Translations under genes and position numbers: made by a program
NCBI GenBank assembly: GCA_016125495.1
Contig: WGLQ01000007.1
Location: 372,001 to 436,000, forward strand
Direction: 5' to 3'
Length of the DNA: 64,000 nt
DNA from: Hyphomicrobiales bacterium
Lineage (GTDB): Bacteria > Pseudomonadota > Alphaproteobacteria > Rhizobiales > RI-29
The notes under the pieces: generated by a model
Database searches by the model: none
Told to the model about the DNA's origin: nothing
Seen by the model: only the letters and a program-made list of their open reading frames with translations
Shown here: piece by piece, positions 47,076-54,566 of the stretch
Numbering within the stretch: the stretch's first letter is position 1
Layout of the letters: the number at the start of each line of letters is the position of its first letter

Positions 47076-48450
47076 GACGCCCTCCCTTTGTCCAGCTTCT
47101 GAGGAAGCTTTGTTCTCCCTGGGCGGCCATGAAGGCGCGCCATTCCGCTGCGTGCGTCAGCAACATGTTTCTGAGCTTTTTCAAGACGTCGTCCTGTGGT
47201 TCGCTCGTCGCGCGCGCGATCTCGAAGGCATGAACCTTCAATTCTGCATCGGGCAGATCCGCCATATCGGCAAGCTGCTGGAGGTGCCGCGAACCGACGC
47301 TACCGTACTCGGCCATCGATCGGCTCAGGCGAACTTTCTTCCTGCCGGGAAGGGCATCCCGAAACGACGGTACCGTCAGATCGGCGATGACGTAGGTGCC
47401 GGTCGGCTCGTCTATCCCGGCGGCGTGCATGCTCATCCGTCGAAGTAGACAGGCGGCGCACAAACCGCACTGCCGAAGCTTGCCGTCCATCTTCGCGTTC
47501 CAGCGCTGCTGCCAGCACGAACGGGTCTCGAAGAGTTCATCGACCGCCCTGTTGTTGGCGAGCCGAAAGGCCGCAATCGTTTCGCCCTTCGTGTTCCAAA
47601 GGCGCGGCTGGTCATAACGGACTTGATGATTAAGCAACGCCTTGATGAACCGCTCCATCTTGCGGAAGTACGTCGGATGATTGCGATAGTCGGCATAGAC
47701 GTTGTGCAAGGGCAGGAGCACCGGACCGAGTGCACCCTGACCGCTTTCGGGAACGACAATTCTGGTCAGCCCCGTCAGCTGGGCGGCAATTGCCGTCACG
47801 GCGGCAAACTTGAAGCCACGAGATCGCACAGTGCTTTCCCGCGAGGAGGGGACGTCGACACGAAAGGGGATCTGGTCGAACGGCTCGTCGCCCTCCTTCA
47901 GGGGATGGCGATGTTTGGTGACGCGGACGCAAACAGCGGCGGGCCCGTTTCCCGGCAGCTTGGAGACGCAGCGGGAGTCCAGCCCGTCGCTATAAGCGAT
48001 CACGAAGCTCCGCTCCGTCCCGAATGGGAGCGACCGTTGCCGCGCGCCGAGAATGCTTTCCCCCTGCCAGGGAACAAAGGAGAAATGCCACTCGTCGCCG
48101 GTCAGATGTCGCAGCGCCGACCAAAGGCTGGCTTGCACCTCGGGCTGTTGCCACCTTGCTACTTCGACGACAGGCACCGTGATGTCGAAATCGCGTGCCC
48201 ATCGGTTGATTCGCCTTGCGGCGCGGCGATCCGCATATTCAACGGCAGCGCTGACGACGAACAGATCGTGGTGGATCGGTTTCCAGCCGTCGTAGTTGTA
48301 CGCGTCCAGAGCATCCGGGACGAAGGTGATTTCCCGACCGATTTCAGCGATCATCGTGGAGTCGGGCAGGCATCGCCCATATCGATGGCCCGCCTCGACG
48401 ACGCGCAACCTGAGGCCATGGCGCTCGGGACTGGTCACATCAGCCTTCAC
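47059..48450 (-). CDS. QueC-like PP-loop ATPase of immunity type
   Basis: A 463-aa protein, twice the size of housekeeping QueC (about 230 aa). An N-terminal domain of about 145 residues (DGWKPIHHDLFVVSAAVEYAD, RWARDFDITVPV, HLTGDEWHFSF, in shortened form) is followed by a PP-loop of the QueC type, SDGLDSR (about 153-159). The second Gly of SGGLDS is replaced by Asp. A zinc site follows: Cys near 311, then CGLCAACLLRR (about 326). Related QueC-like proteins are parts of Qat and type IV CBASS immunity. It begins with GTG overlapping the upstream stop by 4 bases. Confidence 0.8.
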   Translation of the reverse strand: MKADVTSPERHGLRLRVVEAGHRYGRCLPDSTMIAEIGREITFVPDALDAYNYDGWKPIHHDLFVVSAAVEYADRRAARRINRWARDFDITVPVVEVARWQQPEVQASLWSALRHLTGDEWHFSFVPWQGESILGARQRSLPFGTERSFVIAYSDGLDSRCVSKLPGNGPAAVCVRVTKHRHPLKEGDEPFDQIPFRVDVPSSRESTVRSRGFKFAAVTAIAAQLTGLTRIVVPESGQGALGPVLLPLHNVYADYRNHPTYFRKMERFIKALLNHQVRYDQPRLWNTKGETIAAFRLANNRAVDELFETRSCWQQRWNAKMDGKLRQCGLCAACLLRRMSMHAAGIDEPTGTYVIADLTVPSFRDALPGRKKVRLSRSMAEYGSVGSRHLQQLADMADLPDAELKVHAFEIARATSEPQDDVLKKLRNMLLTHAAEWRAFMAAQGEQSFLRSWTKGGRHGRSE

Positions 48451-49025
48451 AATCGAACCATCCCGTCATCGACACCGTCGCTCTTGCCGACGTCATTCTC
48501 GAAGGCGTCCTGCCGACCTTCAATCAGCGCTTCGCGGACCCTCTCGCAGTCCACGGCGTCGAAGGCGGCATCCACTTTTCCACGCGCCGTTTCCGCTGCA
48601 TCCCGGCTCATCTCGCCGTCTTCCTGTGCCCGGATGTATTCCTCATGGAATCGGTTTCGCGTTTCACTGATCTGCGAAGCGATGGCGGCGTCGAGCGCGG
48701 ACACAATGGCATCGCTGAGTGCCATATCGTTGGCCGTCCGGTACGCCAACTCTTTCTGAAGCGCGTCGAGGAACGGCGTCTTCTCGCAACGATCGAAAAT
48801 GGCCTCGATAGACCCCAAAGGATCGAGCTCAAGCTGTCTCTGACCGAGATGTGCCTCGATCTCTTGCAGCGCTCTGACGTGTTCTTTGTTGATGAGGTGG
48901 CGGGTCAGCGCATCTGACGCAACGGCGCTGCATTCGTCAGGTGATGCCGCGTCGTTTTGCACCGCTTCAGCCAACCGCTTCCAGCAGCTCCCGAGTCTCA
49001 AATTTTTGAACGGACCATCGGTCAT
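48447..49025 (-). CDS. Unrecognised 192-aa helical protein, first gene of the defence operon
   Basis: A 192-aa, mostly alpha-helical, acidic protein with the sequence start MTDGPFKNLRLGSCWKRLAE and heptad-like stretches (residues 40-130). No family is recognised. It does not resemble QatB or any CD-NTase. The ATG at 49025 has GGAGG 5 bases before it, better than an ATG four codons upstream. Its stop overlaps the QueC-like GTG start, so the two are made in fixed ratio. It may be a partner or a substrate of that enzyme (inference). Confidence 0.75.
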   Translation of the reverse strand: MTDGPFKNLRLGSCWKRLAEAVQNDAASPDECSAVASDALTRHLINKEHVRALQEIEAHLGQRQLELDPLGSIEAIFDRCEKTPFLDALQKELAYRTANDMALSDAIVSALDAAIASQISETRNRFHEEYIRAQEDGEMSRDAAETARGKVDAAFDAVDCERVREALIEGRQDAFENDVGKSDGVDDGMVRL

Positions 49026-49047
49026 GGCGGCCTCCATGGCACGTGCA

Positions 49048-49095
49048 TGACATAAATACCTGACATTGTCAAGGTTTGCGTAAGAATTTCTGACA
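49048..49095 (-). promoter_or_regulatory. TGACA/TGTCA boxes at the defence-operon promoter
   Basis: TGACA lies at 49048-49052, TGACA-T-TGTCA at 49061-49071 (a perfect 11-bp palindrome) and TGACA at 49091-49095. The palindrome overlaps TTGACA (49072-49067 on the minus strand), a -35-like element. No good -10 follows. Palindrome size fits an XRE-type operator, so the operon may be repressed by its own third gene. Confidence 0.5.
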
Positions 49096-49267
49096 GCCCG
49101 GAGGGAGACAGTCTCTTTATGCTGTTTGTTGACGCGGCGAGGCCACCGGCGCTTCCGGACCACATCGCAAGGCGGACATCTGAACCAGCTTGACCAGTAT
49201 CGAGACGCGCTAATCAGCATGTCTCCTTTTGGGATTTCTCAACCCCCATCACCGTCATCGTCGCCCC

Positions 49268-50878
49268 CTACCGCGGCCGAGGCCGTCGCTTTCGGCCGCC
49301 CGTTCGGGCACCCGTCTTGCCACGATTGCGCTCGCGCTCGGCGCGTTCGGCCATCTTTGCCTTGGCGCGCTCGGCGACGTCTCGGGCGTGCTGTTCCGGA
49401 TCGCGCTTGACGAAGGGCAGCCGGTTCTCCGTCGTCCGGGCGGCGGTTCCGGGTCCCTCTGGTGATTTCGCGGCGCCCCACGGAATGGGCTTCATCTCGA
49501 TCGGCTCGTTCATCTTGCGCCGGTCGTCGGCGGCCTGGCGCCAGTCGCGGGCCTCCTCGATGTCGTAGCGCGCCGAGATCACAGTGCCGAAGAGGGGCGG
49601 TTTCAGCTTGCCCATGTCCCACCGGTCCCGGCGGGCGCGCCAATCACGCGTGTCGCTGTCGCGGTAGGTCTTGCAGCGTTTTTCATCCAGCCAGTTCTGC
49701 CAGGCGTGGATGCGCTCCATCTTCTTGAAGGCCCGCTTACGCTCGGTGATGGTCTCGGCCCGGCGGATGTCACGCTCCTTGCGAATCTCGGTCTTGATCC
49801 TCTCCAGCTTGGCGATGTCGGTCCGGTTGGCGATGCGCGCGACAATGCCGTGGAGCGCACCGCGCACGGCCCCGAACATGACGTCGAGGAGCGAGGCGGG
49901 ACGCTTCTCCCGCCCTGCCTTGGCGATGACTGCCTCGCCCTTCAGGACTTTCAGCGTCCGTTCGATCCGCGCCAGCGTCTTGCCGTTGGCTCGCTCGTGG
50001 TTGAGATCGATGTCGGCGAACTTGCGGGCGGTGACGCGTTTGTGCTGCTCATAGTCGCGCCTCTGGCGCTCGGCCCGGGCGGCGCGCACGTCTGCGAGAT
50101 TGGCGCTGCCGTGCTCGTTCCAGAAGGCGATCTCGGAGGGCGGCAGGCCGGTGTTCTTGACGTAGCCGGTCGCCTTGACGGGCTCGCCCCTCGCACGCGC
50201 CGTCCGCTTGACCTCGGCATTGTCGCGCCGGGTCTCCCGGTTCGGCTCACGGGCCGGACAGACCACCTTGCCGTGGCGCCGCTCCCAGTCGAGCGCCCAG
50301 TCCGAGAGCTTGAGCCGATCGTTGGCGAGCGACGCGAACTTGCCGGTCCTCGGATGCACCCGGTTGATGATCAAGTGCACGTGCGGGTGCTTCGTGTCGG
50401 TGTGCTCGACGATGAGGCACTGGTGCTCGCCGAGCCCGAGCACACCGCGGACCTCGTCGGCTGCCTTCAGCATGTTGGCCTTGGTGGCGTGGGGATCGCC
50501 CGGCGGGAACGAGAGGGAGAGGGAATAGACAGGCTTGGTTCCCTTGCGCCCGCGGAACGGATTGGCCGCCTTGACGTAGGCGTCATAGCTCATGCCGGCG
50601 GCCCTGGCGGCAGCCGTAACGGCCGCAACGCGGATTTCGTGGGCGTGCGCGGCCGTGAACGCCATCTGGCGGAGTGCCGCCATCGGATCGCTGCCGGTAC
50701 AGTTGCGGGTGGCGGTGAAGCCGACCCGCTCGGCGGTCTGGGCGGGGCCCTTGTCGGAGAGGAAGTACTCGGCCGCCGTCTGCCGCTTCGCCTCCGCCGC
50801 GTCCTCGCACTTGTCGTGCATGTAGTACATGCCGGCGCCGACGAACCCGGTGCCGAGCTTGGCGATACGGGGGATCAT
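49268..50878 (-). CDS. MOBP-type relaxase
   Basis: A 536-aa relaxase. The N-terminal region has AKLGTGFVGAGMYYMHDK. The conserved motif III HTDTKHPHVHLIINRV (about 153-168) carries the metal-binding His residues. The C-terminal half is a long basic coiled region, as in MobA/VirD2-like proteins. It nicks one DNA strand at oriT for transfer. The start overlaps the MobC-like gene by 4 bases. No primase domain is visible. Confidence 0.88.
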   Translation of the reverse strand: MIPRIAKLGTGFVGAGMYYMHDKCEDAAEAKRQTAAEYFLSDKGPAQTAERVGFTATRNCTGSDPMAALRQMAFTAAHAHEIRVAAVTAAARAAGMSYDAYVKAANPFRGRKGTKPVYSLSLSFPPGDPHATKANMLKAADEVRGVLGLGEHQCLIVEHTDTKHPHVHLIINRVHPRTGKFASLANDRLKLSDWALDWERRHGKVVCPAREPNRETRRDNAEVKRTARARGEPVKATGYVKNTGLPPSEIAFWNEHGSANLADVRAARAERQRRDYEQHKRVTARKFADIDLNHERANGKTLARIERTLKVLKGEAVIAKAGREKRPASLLDVMFGAVRGALHGIVARIANRTDIAKLERIKTEIRKERDIRRAETITERKRAFKKMERIHAWQNWLDEKRCKTYRDSDTRDWRARRDRWDMGKLKPPLFGTVISARYDIEEARDWRQAADDRRKMNEPIEMKPIPWGAAKSPEGPGTAARTTENRLPFVKRDPEQHARDVAERAKAKMAERAERERNRGKTGARTGGRKRRPRPR

Positions 50879-51384
50879 GCCGAGAGCACCTTGGCAACGA
50901 CGGCATCGAAGGTGGCGATCATGCCCCGCGCCCTGGCGGTCATCCGGCCCGAGGCCTCCAACTGCTCCCCGATCGCCACCAGGCGCTCGCGATACACGCC
51001 GAGTTCGTCCGCGAGCCGGCTTGCGATGATCAGACGGTCGAGCTGAGTCTCCAGGCGCACGCAGACGGCATCGAGGCCTTGGGGCACGACACCCGTCTCA
51101 CCGGCGATGAACCTCAGCCGCGCCAGGTCATCGCCGATGCGGGCGAGCGCATCGACGGTCGCGAAATCCGGGGCCCGGGCGGCCCCGATCCCAGCACGGG
51201 CCCCCGTCGCGCAGAGGACCTCGCGGGCATAGTCGTTCGACGAGAGCCCCGCCTCGGCGGCATTGACGAGGAAGGCCGCCTTCTGGACCTTGGTGACACC
51301 GAAGGAAATACGCTCCGTGCGCCGTTGCTCGGGGGCAACCGACGGTCGTCCGGTTTTCGATTTCGATCCTCCAGTGTCACTCAT
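50875..51384 (-). CDS. MobC-like relaxosome protein
   Basis: A 169-aa protein with a ribbon-helix-helix-like part (TERISFGVTKVQKAAFLVNA, AAEAGLSSNDYAREVL) and a helical C-terminus. The pattern matches plasmid mobilisation proteins that load the relaxase on oriT. It directly precedes and overlaps the relaxase gene. The ATG at 51384 is chosen. A GTG two codons upstream is possible. Confidence 0.8.
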   Translation of the reverse strand: MSDTGGSKSKTGRPSVAPEQRRTERISFGVTKVQKAAFLVNAAEAGLSSNDYAREVLCATGARAGIGAARAPDFATVDALARIGDDLARLRFIAGETGVVPQGLDAVCVRLETQLDRLIIASRLADELGVYRERLVAIGEQLEASGRMTARARGMIATFDAVVAKVLSA

Positions 51385-51854
51385 TGTCACTCGTTTGCAC
51401 CGCCACGCTTACCCACAAACACATCCGCCACGGTGTGACATCACACCGTGGTTGCCGGTTCGCCACAGATGCAGACGGGTTACGGGCCCGAATGCCACAC
51501 TGTGGCATCGCCTCGGATCACTGCATCCGTTCTGAACCGGTGCACGCCGCCAGCCTGAGCTGGGTTGAATTGACCCCCTCGGGGGTCAAGAAGGGGGTGG
51601 CGCCAGACCCCCTTCAACAGTTTTTCGGCACGAAAAACATATCTTGCTATTCCGTAGCCCAAAACGCCCACGAGACATAACCCATTTCCAGAACCGATCG
51701 CAAGCATTTTTCGCGACTGGAGCAAACCCGACGCATTTACGCAGTATTACGCTACGGTGCATGAATTCGAACTGCGGCGCAATAATGCGCATAATGGAGA
51801 GTAACAGCGAAAATCAGTGGAAAGAGACGGGGCGAATGAATGCCGCGCACCGGT
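51385..51854. other. Hairpin-rich intergenic region, candidate oriT
   Basis: Four inverted repeats lie upstream of the mobC-relaxase pair: 51428-51451 (11-bp arms, 2-bp centre, CCACGGTGTGA), 51492-51508 (8-bp arms, ATGCCACA), 51571-51588 (8-bp arms, TGACCCCC) and 51590-51615 (9-bp arms, GAAGGGGGT). No gene is supportable. oriT sites usually sit at this place and contain such hairpins, but the nick site is not identified. Confidence 0.6.
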
Positions 51855-52157
51855 TCAGAGCTGATCCAGGGGATCGCTCTTCCAGTCCTCGCGGCCATGG
51901 CGCACGCGCACGATCAGGACCTCGTCCTGCTCATTGGTGAGGTAGATGATGACGTGCACGCCCTGTGGATGGATGCGATAGGCGGGGGTGTATTCGGGGC
52001 GCTCGTTGGCGATCCGGGGAAAGTCGGCAATGAGTTCGAACGCGCGGGCCATCGAACCGAGGTAGCGCTCGGCCTGGGCCGAGCCGAACCGCATCGCGCC
52101 GTCGACATAGATATCGATCAAGTCCTGTTCGGCCGCGTTGGTGAGACGGTAGCCCAT
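51855..52157 (-). CDS. parE: ParE/RelE-superfamily toxin
   Basis: A 100-aa toxin of the ParE type. It opens YRLTNAAEQDLIDIYVDGA and has the middle ANERPEYTPAYRIHPQG region and the closing VLIVRVRHGREDW, all characteristic of this family, which poisons gyrase. Its start overlaps the stop of the upstream antitoxin gene by one or more bases. It probably stabilises the element by addiction. Confidence 0.92.
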   Translation of the reverse strand: MGYRLTNAAEQDLIDIYVDGAMRFGSAQAERYLGSMARAFELIADFPRIANERPEYTPAYRIHPQGVHVIIYLTNEQDEVLIVRVRHGREDWKSDPLDQL

Positions 52158-52414
52158 CAGCCCCGCGGATCGCCGGCCGCCGCCACCTTCCGACGCGCGA
52201 TCTCGCGGATGTCATCGATCGTGTGCTCGGAGACGCCGCTCGCAAGGCCTTCGTCCAGCAGCTGCTGGAGCTGTGCGATATTTGCGACCCGCTCCTGATC
52301 CTGGCGGATCAGGTCGCGCACGTAGTCGCTCGCATTGGCGTAGCGACCGGTTCGGGTCTGCGCCGTCACCCAGTCCTTCATCGGATCGGGCAGCGAAATG
52401 TTCATGCTGGCCAT
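52157..52414 (-). CDS. parD: ParD-type antitoxin
   Basis: An 85-aa protein with an N-terminal ribbon-helix-helix (MASMNISLPDPMKDWVTAQT, then GRYANASDYVRDLIR) and a helical C-terminus, the ParD/CopG architecture. The start at 52414 follows GGAGG by 5 bases. It neutralises the overlapping ParE toxin and represses the operon. Confidence 0.92.
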   Translation of the reverse strand: MASMNISLPDPMKDWVTAQTRTGRYANASDYVRDLIRQDQERVANIAQLQQLLDEGLASGVSEHTIDDIREIARRKVAAAGDPRG

Positions 52415-52436
52415 GGCGTCCTCCATGGTCTCATGA

Positions 52437-52451
52437 TGGCATAGATTGCCA
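52437..52451 (-). promoter_or_regulatory. Inverted repeat upstream of parDE
   Basis: TGGCA-TAGAT-TGCCA, 23 bp before the parD start. TTGACA lies just beyond it on the minus strand (52462-52457), but no -10 at proper spacing is seen. It is a plausible ParD operator. Confidence 0.4.
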
Positions 52452-52547
52452 AAGTTTGTCAATTTTGGGGAGGCCGTGCGGCGCCAGCTTGGTGCACGGA
52501 CGATCGACATAGCGAGCAGCCCGTTCGGAGACGGGCTGCAGCGCGTG

Positions 52548-52778
52548 TCATAGGTCGTCCAGATGGTCGTCGACCGTCTCCCAGGTGATGCCCAGGGTTG
52601 CGTCGTGATTTGCGTCCATCCGCTCGATGATCCGGACGGCGGTCGCATCGCTGACCGCGAGCCCGCGCGCCTCGGCACGCGAGCGCACGTCGGCGAGCTG
52701 CCAGAGGGCAACGGCGATGCGCGCATCCGGATCGAAGTTGCGCTCCAGATGCGCGATGAGGTCTCTCACGCTGGTCAT
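52548..52778 (-). CDS. Hypothetical protein (small-gene operon, fifth gene)
   Basis: A 76-aa acidic protein (MTSVRDLIAHLERNFDPDAR, then VALWQLADVRSRAEARG and DANHDATLGITWETVDDHL in part) with no recognised family. Its start overlaps the preceding gene by 4 bases (ATGA). It closes a leftward operon of five small genes from 54103 to 52548, all overlapping by 4-7 bases. Confidence 0.6.
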   Translation of the reverse strand: MTSVRDLIAHLERNFDPDARIAVALWQLADVRSRAEARGLAVSDATAVRIIERMDANHDATLGITWETVDDHLDDL

Positions 52779-53014
52779 GACGCACCTCCTTGGCCAGGAG
52801 GCCCGAGCCGGTGCACGGCGAGGATGACCTCGACGAGCTGGCTGGCGAGCTTCAGCCGGTCCCGCATGGGCAGGATCGTGCCGATCGCGAGGTTGCGGTT
52901 GCGCTCGACCGTCATCGCCTCGATGGCGAGCGTCGCCTCGTGGCTGAGCCCGAGGAGCTGATCATCGAGCACGCGCAAATGATGCAGGATGGCGCTGTCT
53001 GTTGCATTCAGCAT
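52775..53014 (-). CDS. Hypothetical protein (small-gene operon, fourth gene)
   Basis: A 79-aa helical protein (SAILHHLRVLDDQLLGLSHE) of unknown family. It overlaps its neighbours by 7 bases upstream and 4 downstream, which supports it as a real gene translated by coupling. Confidence 0.6.
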   Translation of the reverse strand: MLNATDSAILHHLRVLDDQLLGLSHEATLAIEAMTVERNRNLAIGTILPMRDRLKLASQLVEVILAVHRLGPPGQGGAS

Positions 53015-53253
53015 GACGCACCTCCAATTACCGGCACGACCCGGAATTCATCCGCGCTGTAGCCTTCATCCGCTGCACGAATGCCGCATGCGATCTCATC
53101 AGCGATCTCGGTGAGAAACTCATCGAGGGCCGTTTGCGCCGCACGGCGCGTTGCGAAACGTTCGGGCTCATCGTCGACGAACCACGTGTTGATCCAGCCG
53201 TCACAGAGCGTGAAGGTCTGGACCTCCCAGGCGATGGGCTTGCGTTGTCTCAT
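53008..53253 (-). CDS. Hypothetical protein (small-gene operon, third gene)
   Basis: An 81-aa protein (KPIAWEVQTFTLCDGWINTW and FVDDEPERFATRRAAQTAL in part) that looks like a small regulator or antirestriction-like protein, but no family is recognised. The start at 53253 overlaps the methyltransferase stop by 4 bases. A longer frame upstream is a shadow. Confidence 0.55.
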   Translation of the reverse strand: MRQRKPIAWEVQTFTLCDGWINTWFVDDEPERFATRRAAQTALDEFLTEIADEIACGIRAADEGYSADEFRVVPVIGGASC

Positions 53254-53876
53254 GACGCACCTCCCGCGCGGTGTGGCGCCGTCGAGAGCCAGTGGAACGT
53301 CGTCGTCACTTTGGGGGTTTGTTCCCAGACCATCCAGCAGTAGCGATGCCGGCGGGTGTAGGGCCCCGCAAGATCGGGATCGCCGTTCGGATAGCAGACA
53401 CAGTCGTCGAGGGCGTAAATCCGCGCCGGCGGCCGCGCCACGTACGAATAGTGCCGCACCGGATCGCAGAGGCTCGCAAGGTTGAGGAGCATCGCGACTT
53501 TCCCGCCGGTCCGCGCGGTGAGGCTGAGGGCCTTGCGGATGAACCGGTCGGCGAGCCCCGCGCCGTAGGGCGGGTTGGTGACGATGTGTTTCGCCCTCGG
53601 CACCTCGAGCCCGAGGAAGTCGAGGCCCGGCTCGCCATAGCCGTAGTCGGCGATGTCGGTTGCAACGACGTCGTAGCCGGCAGCGATGCATTCTCGGGCG
53701 ATGGCGCCGTTGCCGCAGGCGGGCTCCCAGATGGAGCCGTCGAAGCGCTCGGCGGCAAGGAAGGTTCTCGTTGCCTCGGGCGGTGTCGGATAATATTCCC
53801 GCGGTGCGCGCCAGGGCGAGAGGCGCCAGCCCGGGGTTGTCCCCGGGCCTTGGCTGTTGGTGATGTCGGGGATCAT
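53250..53876 (-). CDS. DNA-methyltransferase-like protein (NPPY)
   Basis: A 208-aa SAM-dependent methyltransferase. It starts YYPTPPEATRTFLAAERF, has motif I IWEPACGNGAIARECI (about 49) and catalytic motif IV HIVTNPPYGAGLADRF (about 98). The N6-adenine/N4-cytosine class carries NPPY. It is clearly paralogous to the 208-aa protein at 62249-62875 in the second element, with aligned motifs over the full length. It overlaps its neighbours by 4 bases each. Confidence 0.85.
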   Translation of the reverse strand: MIPDITNSQGPGTTPGWRLSPWRAPREYYPTPPEATRTFLAAERFDGSIWEPACGNGAIARECIAAGYDVVATDIADYGYGEPGLDFLGLEVPRAKHIVTNPPYGAGLADRFIRKALSLTARTGGKVAMLLNLASLCDPVRHYSYVARPPARIYALDDCVCYPNGDPDLAGPYTRRHRYCWMVWEQTPKVTTTFHWLSTAPHRAGGAS

Positions 53877-54103
53877 GCGAACCCCCGATCTTCCGCGGCG
53901 ACCGGATCGAGGAAGAGAACGCCCTTGGCGAAATTCTGCGGCACGATGTCGAGCTTGAGGATGGCGCCCTTGCCGGCCTCGCGGCGCGGCCAGACGGCGC
54001 CGATCTCGACGACGCGGCCGAGCCGGTCTTTTCCCTCCGGGTCTGTTCCGATGACAGGGGCGAACTTGGCCCGGTAGATCGGTTTCTGTTTGCTGTTACT
54101 CAT
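53873..54103 (-). CDS. Hypothetical protein (small-gene operon, first gene)
   Basis: A 76-aa protein (KPIYRAKFAPVIGTDPEGKD) with no recognised family. It has a good ribosome binding site (AAGGAAACCATC) and leads the five-gene operon of small proteins and the methyltransferase. Such operons are common on mobilisable plasmids. Confidence 0.6.
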   Translation of the reverse strand: MSNSKQKPIYRAKFAPVIGTDPEGKDRLGRVVEIGAVWPRREAGKGAILKLDIVPQNFAKGVLFLDPVAAEDRGFA

Positions 54104-54566
54104 GATGGTTTCCTTTCGTTATGGGCTGCTCCATTGCAGCCATGACCATCACCGGCACGGCGCAAAGCGCGAGCGGAACCGATGTCCGTCAGGACGAGGC
54201 GGCCGGCGCAGCCGAGTCCGACCCCAACGGGGTTGCAGCGAGTGCGGGCCGTGCGATGGTCGGATCAGGCTGCAATCGATGCGGCAGCCCATCGAGAAGG
54301 AAAACATGCGTAACGCCGCGCAAACAAACGCGATCACGCGCCGCCCAAGGGCGATCGACATTGAAGGAGAGGGTAATGACCAGTAACGGCCCTCGGGCCA
54401 CGACGTGGCGCAGTCGTGCGAGACGCCAGAAATGCCGCAAGTTGACGAGCCGATGAGCGATGACGCCTGAAGTGCAGGAGAACAATCCGCGCGTTCTTTG
54501 CGGCAGTGCACGCAATGACGAGTTGCTAGATCGGCCATGCCGTACCTGGCCGGGGCAAGCCCCCCC
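54104..54566. other. Gene-free stretch before the integrase gene
   Basis: About 460 bp between the small-gene operon and the integrase stop. I find no supportable gene or strong repeat. Confidence 0.4.

Noticed and set aside
45236-49025. A standard Qat system
   Set aside because: Only a QatC-like protein is seen. The ATPase QatA and the TatD-like QatD are missing, and the 192-aa protein does not resemble QatB.
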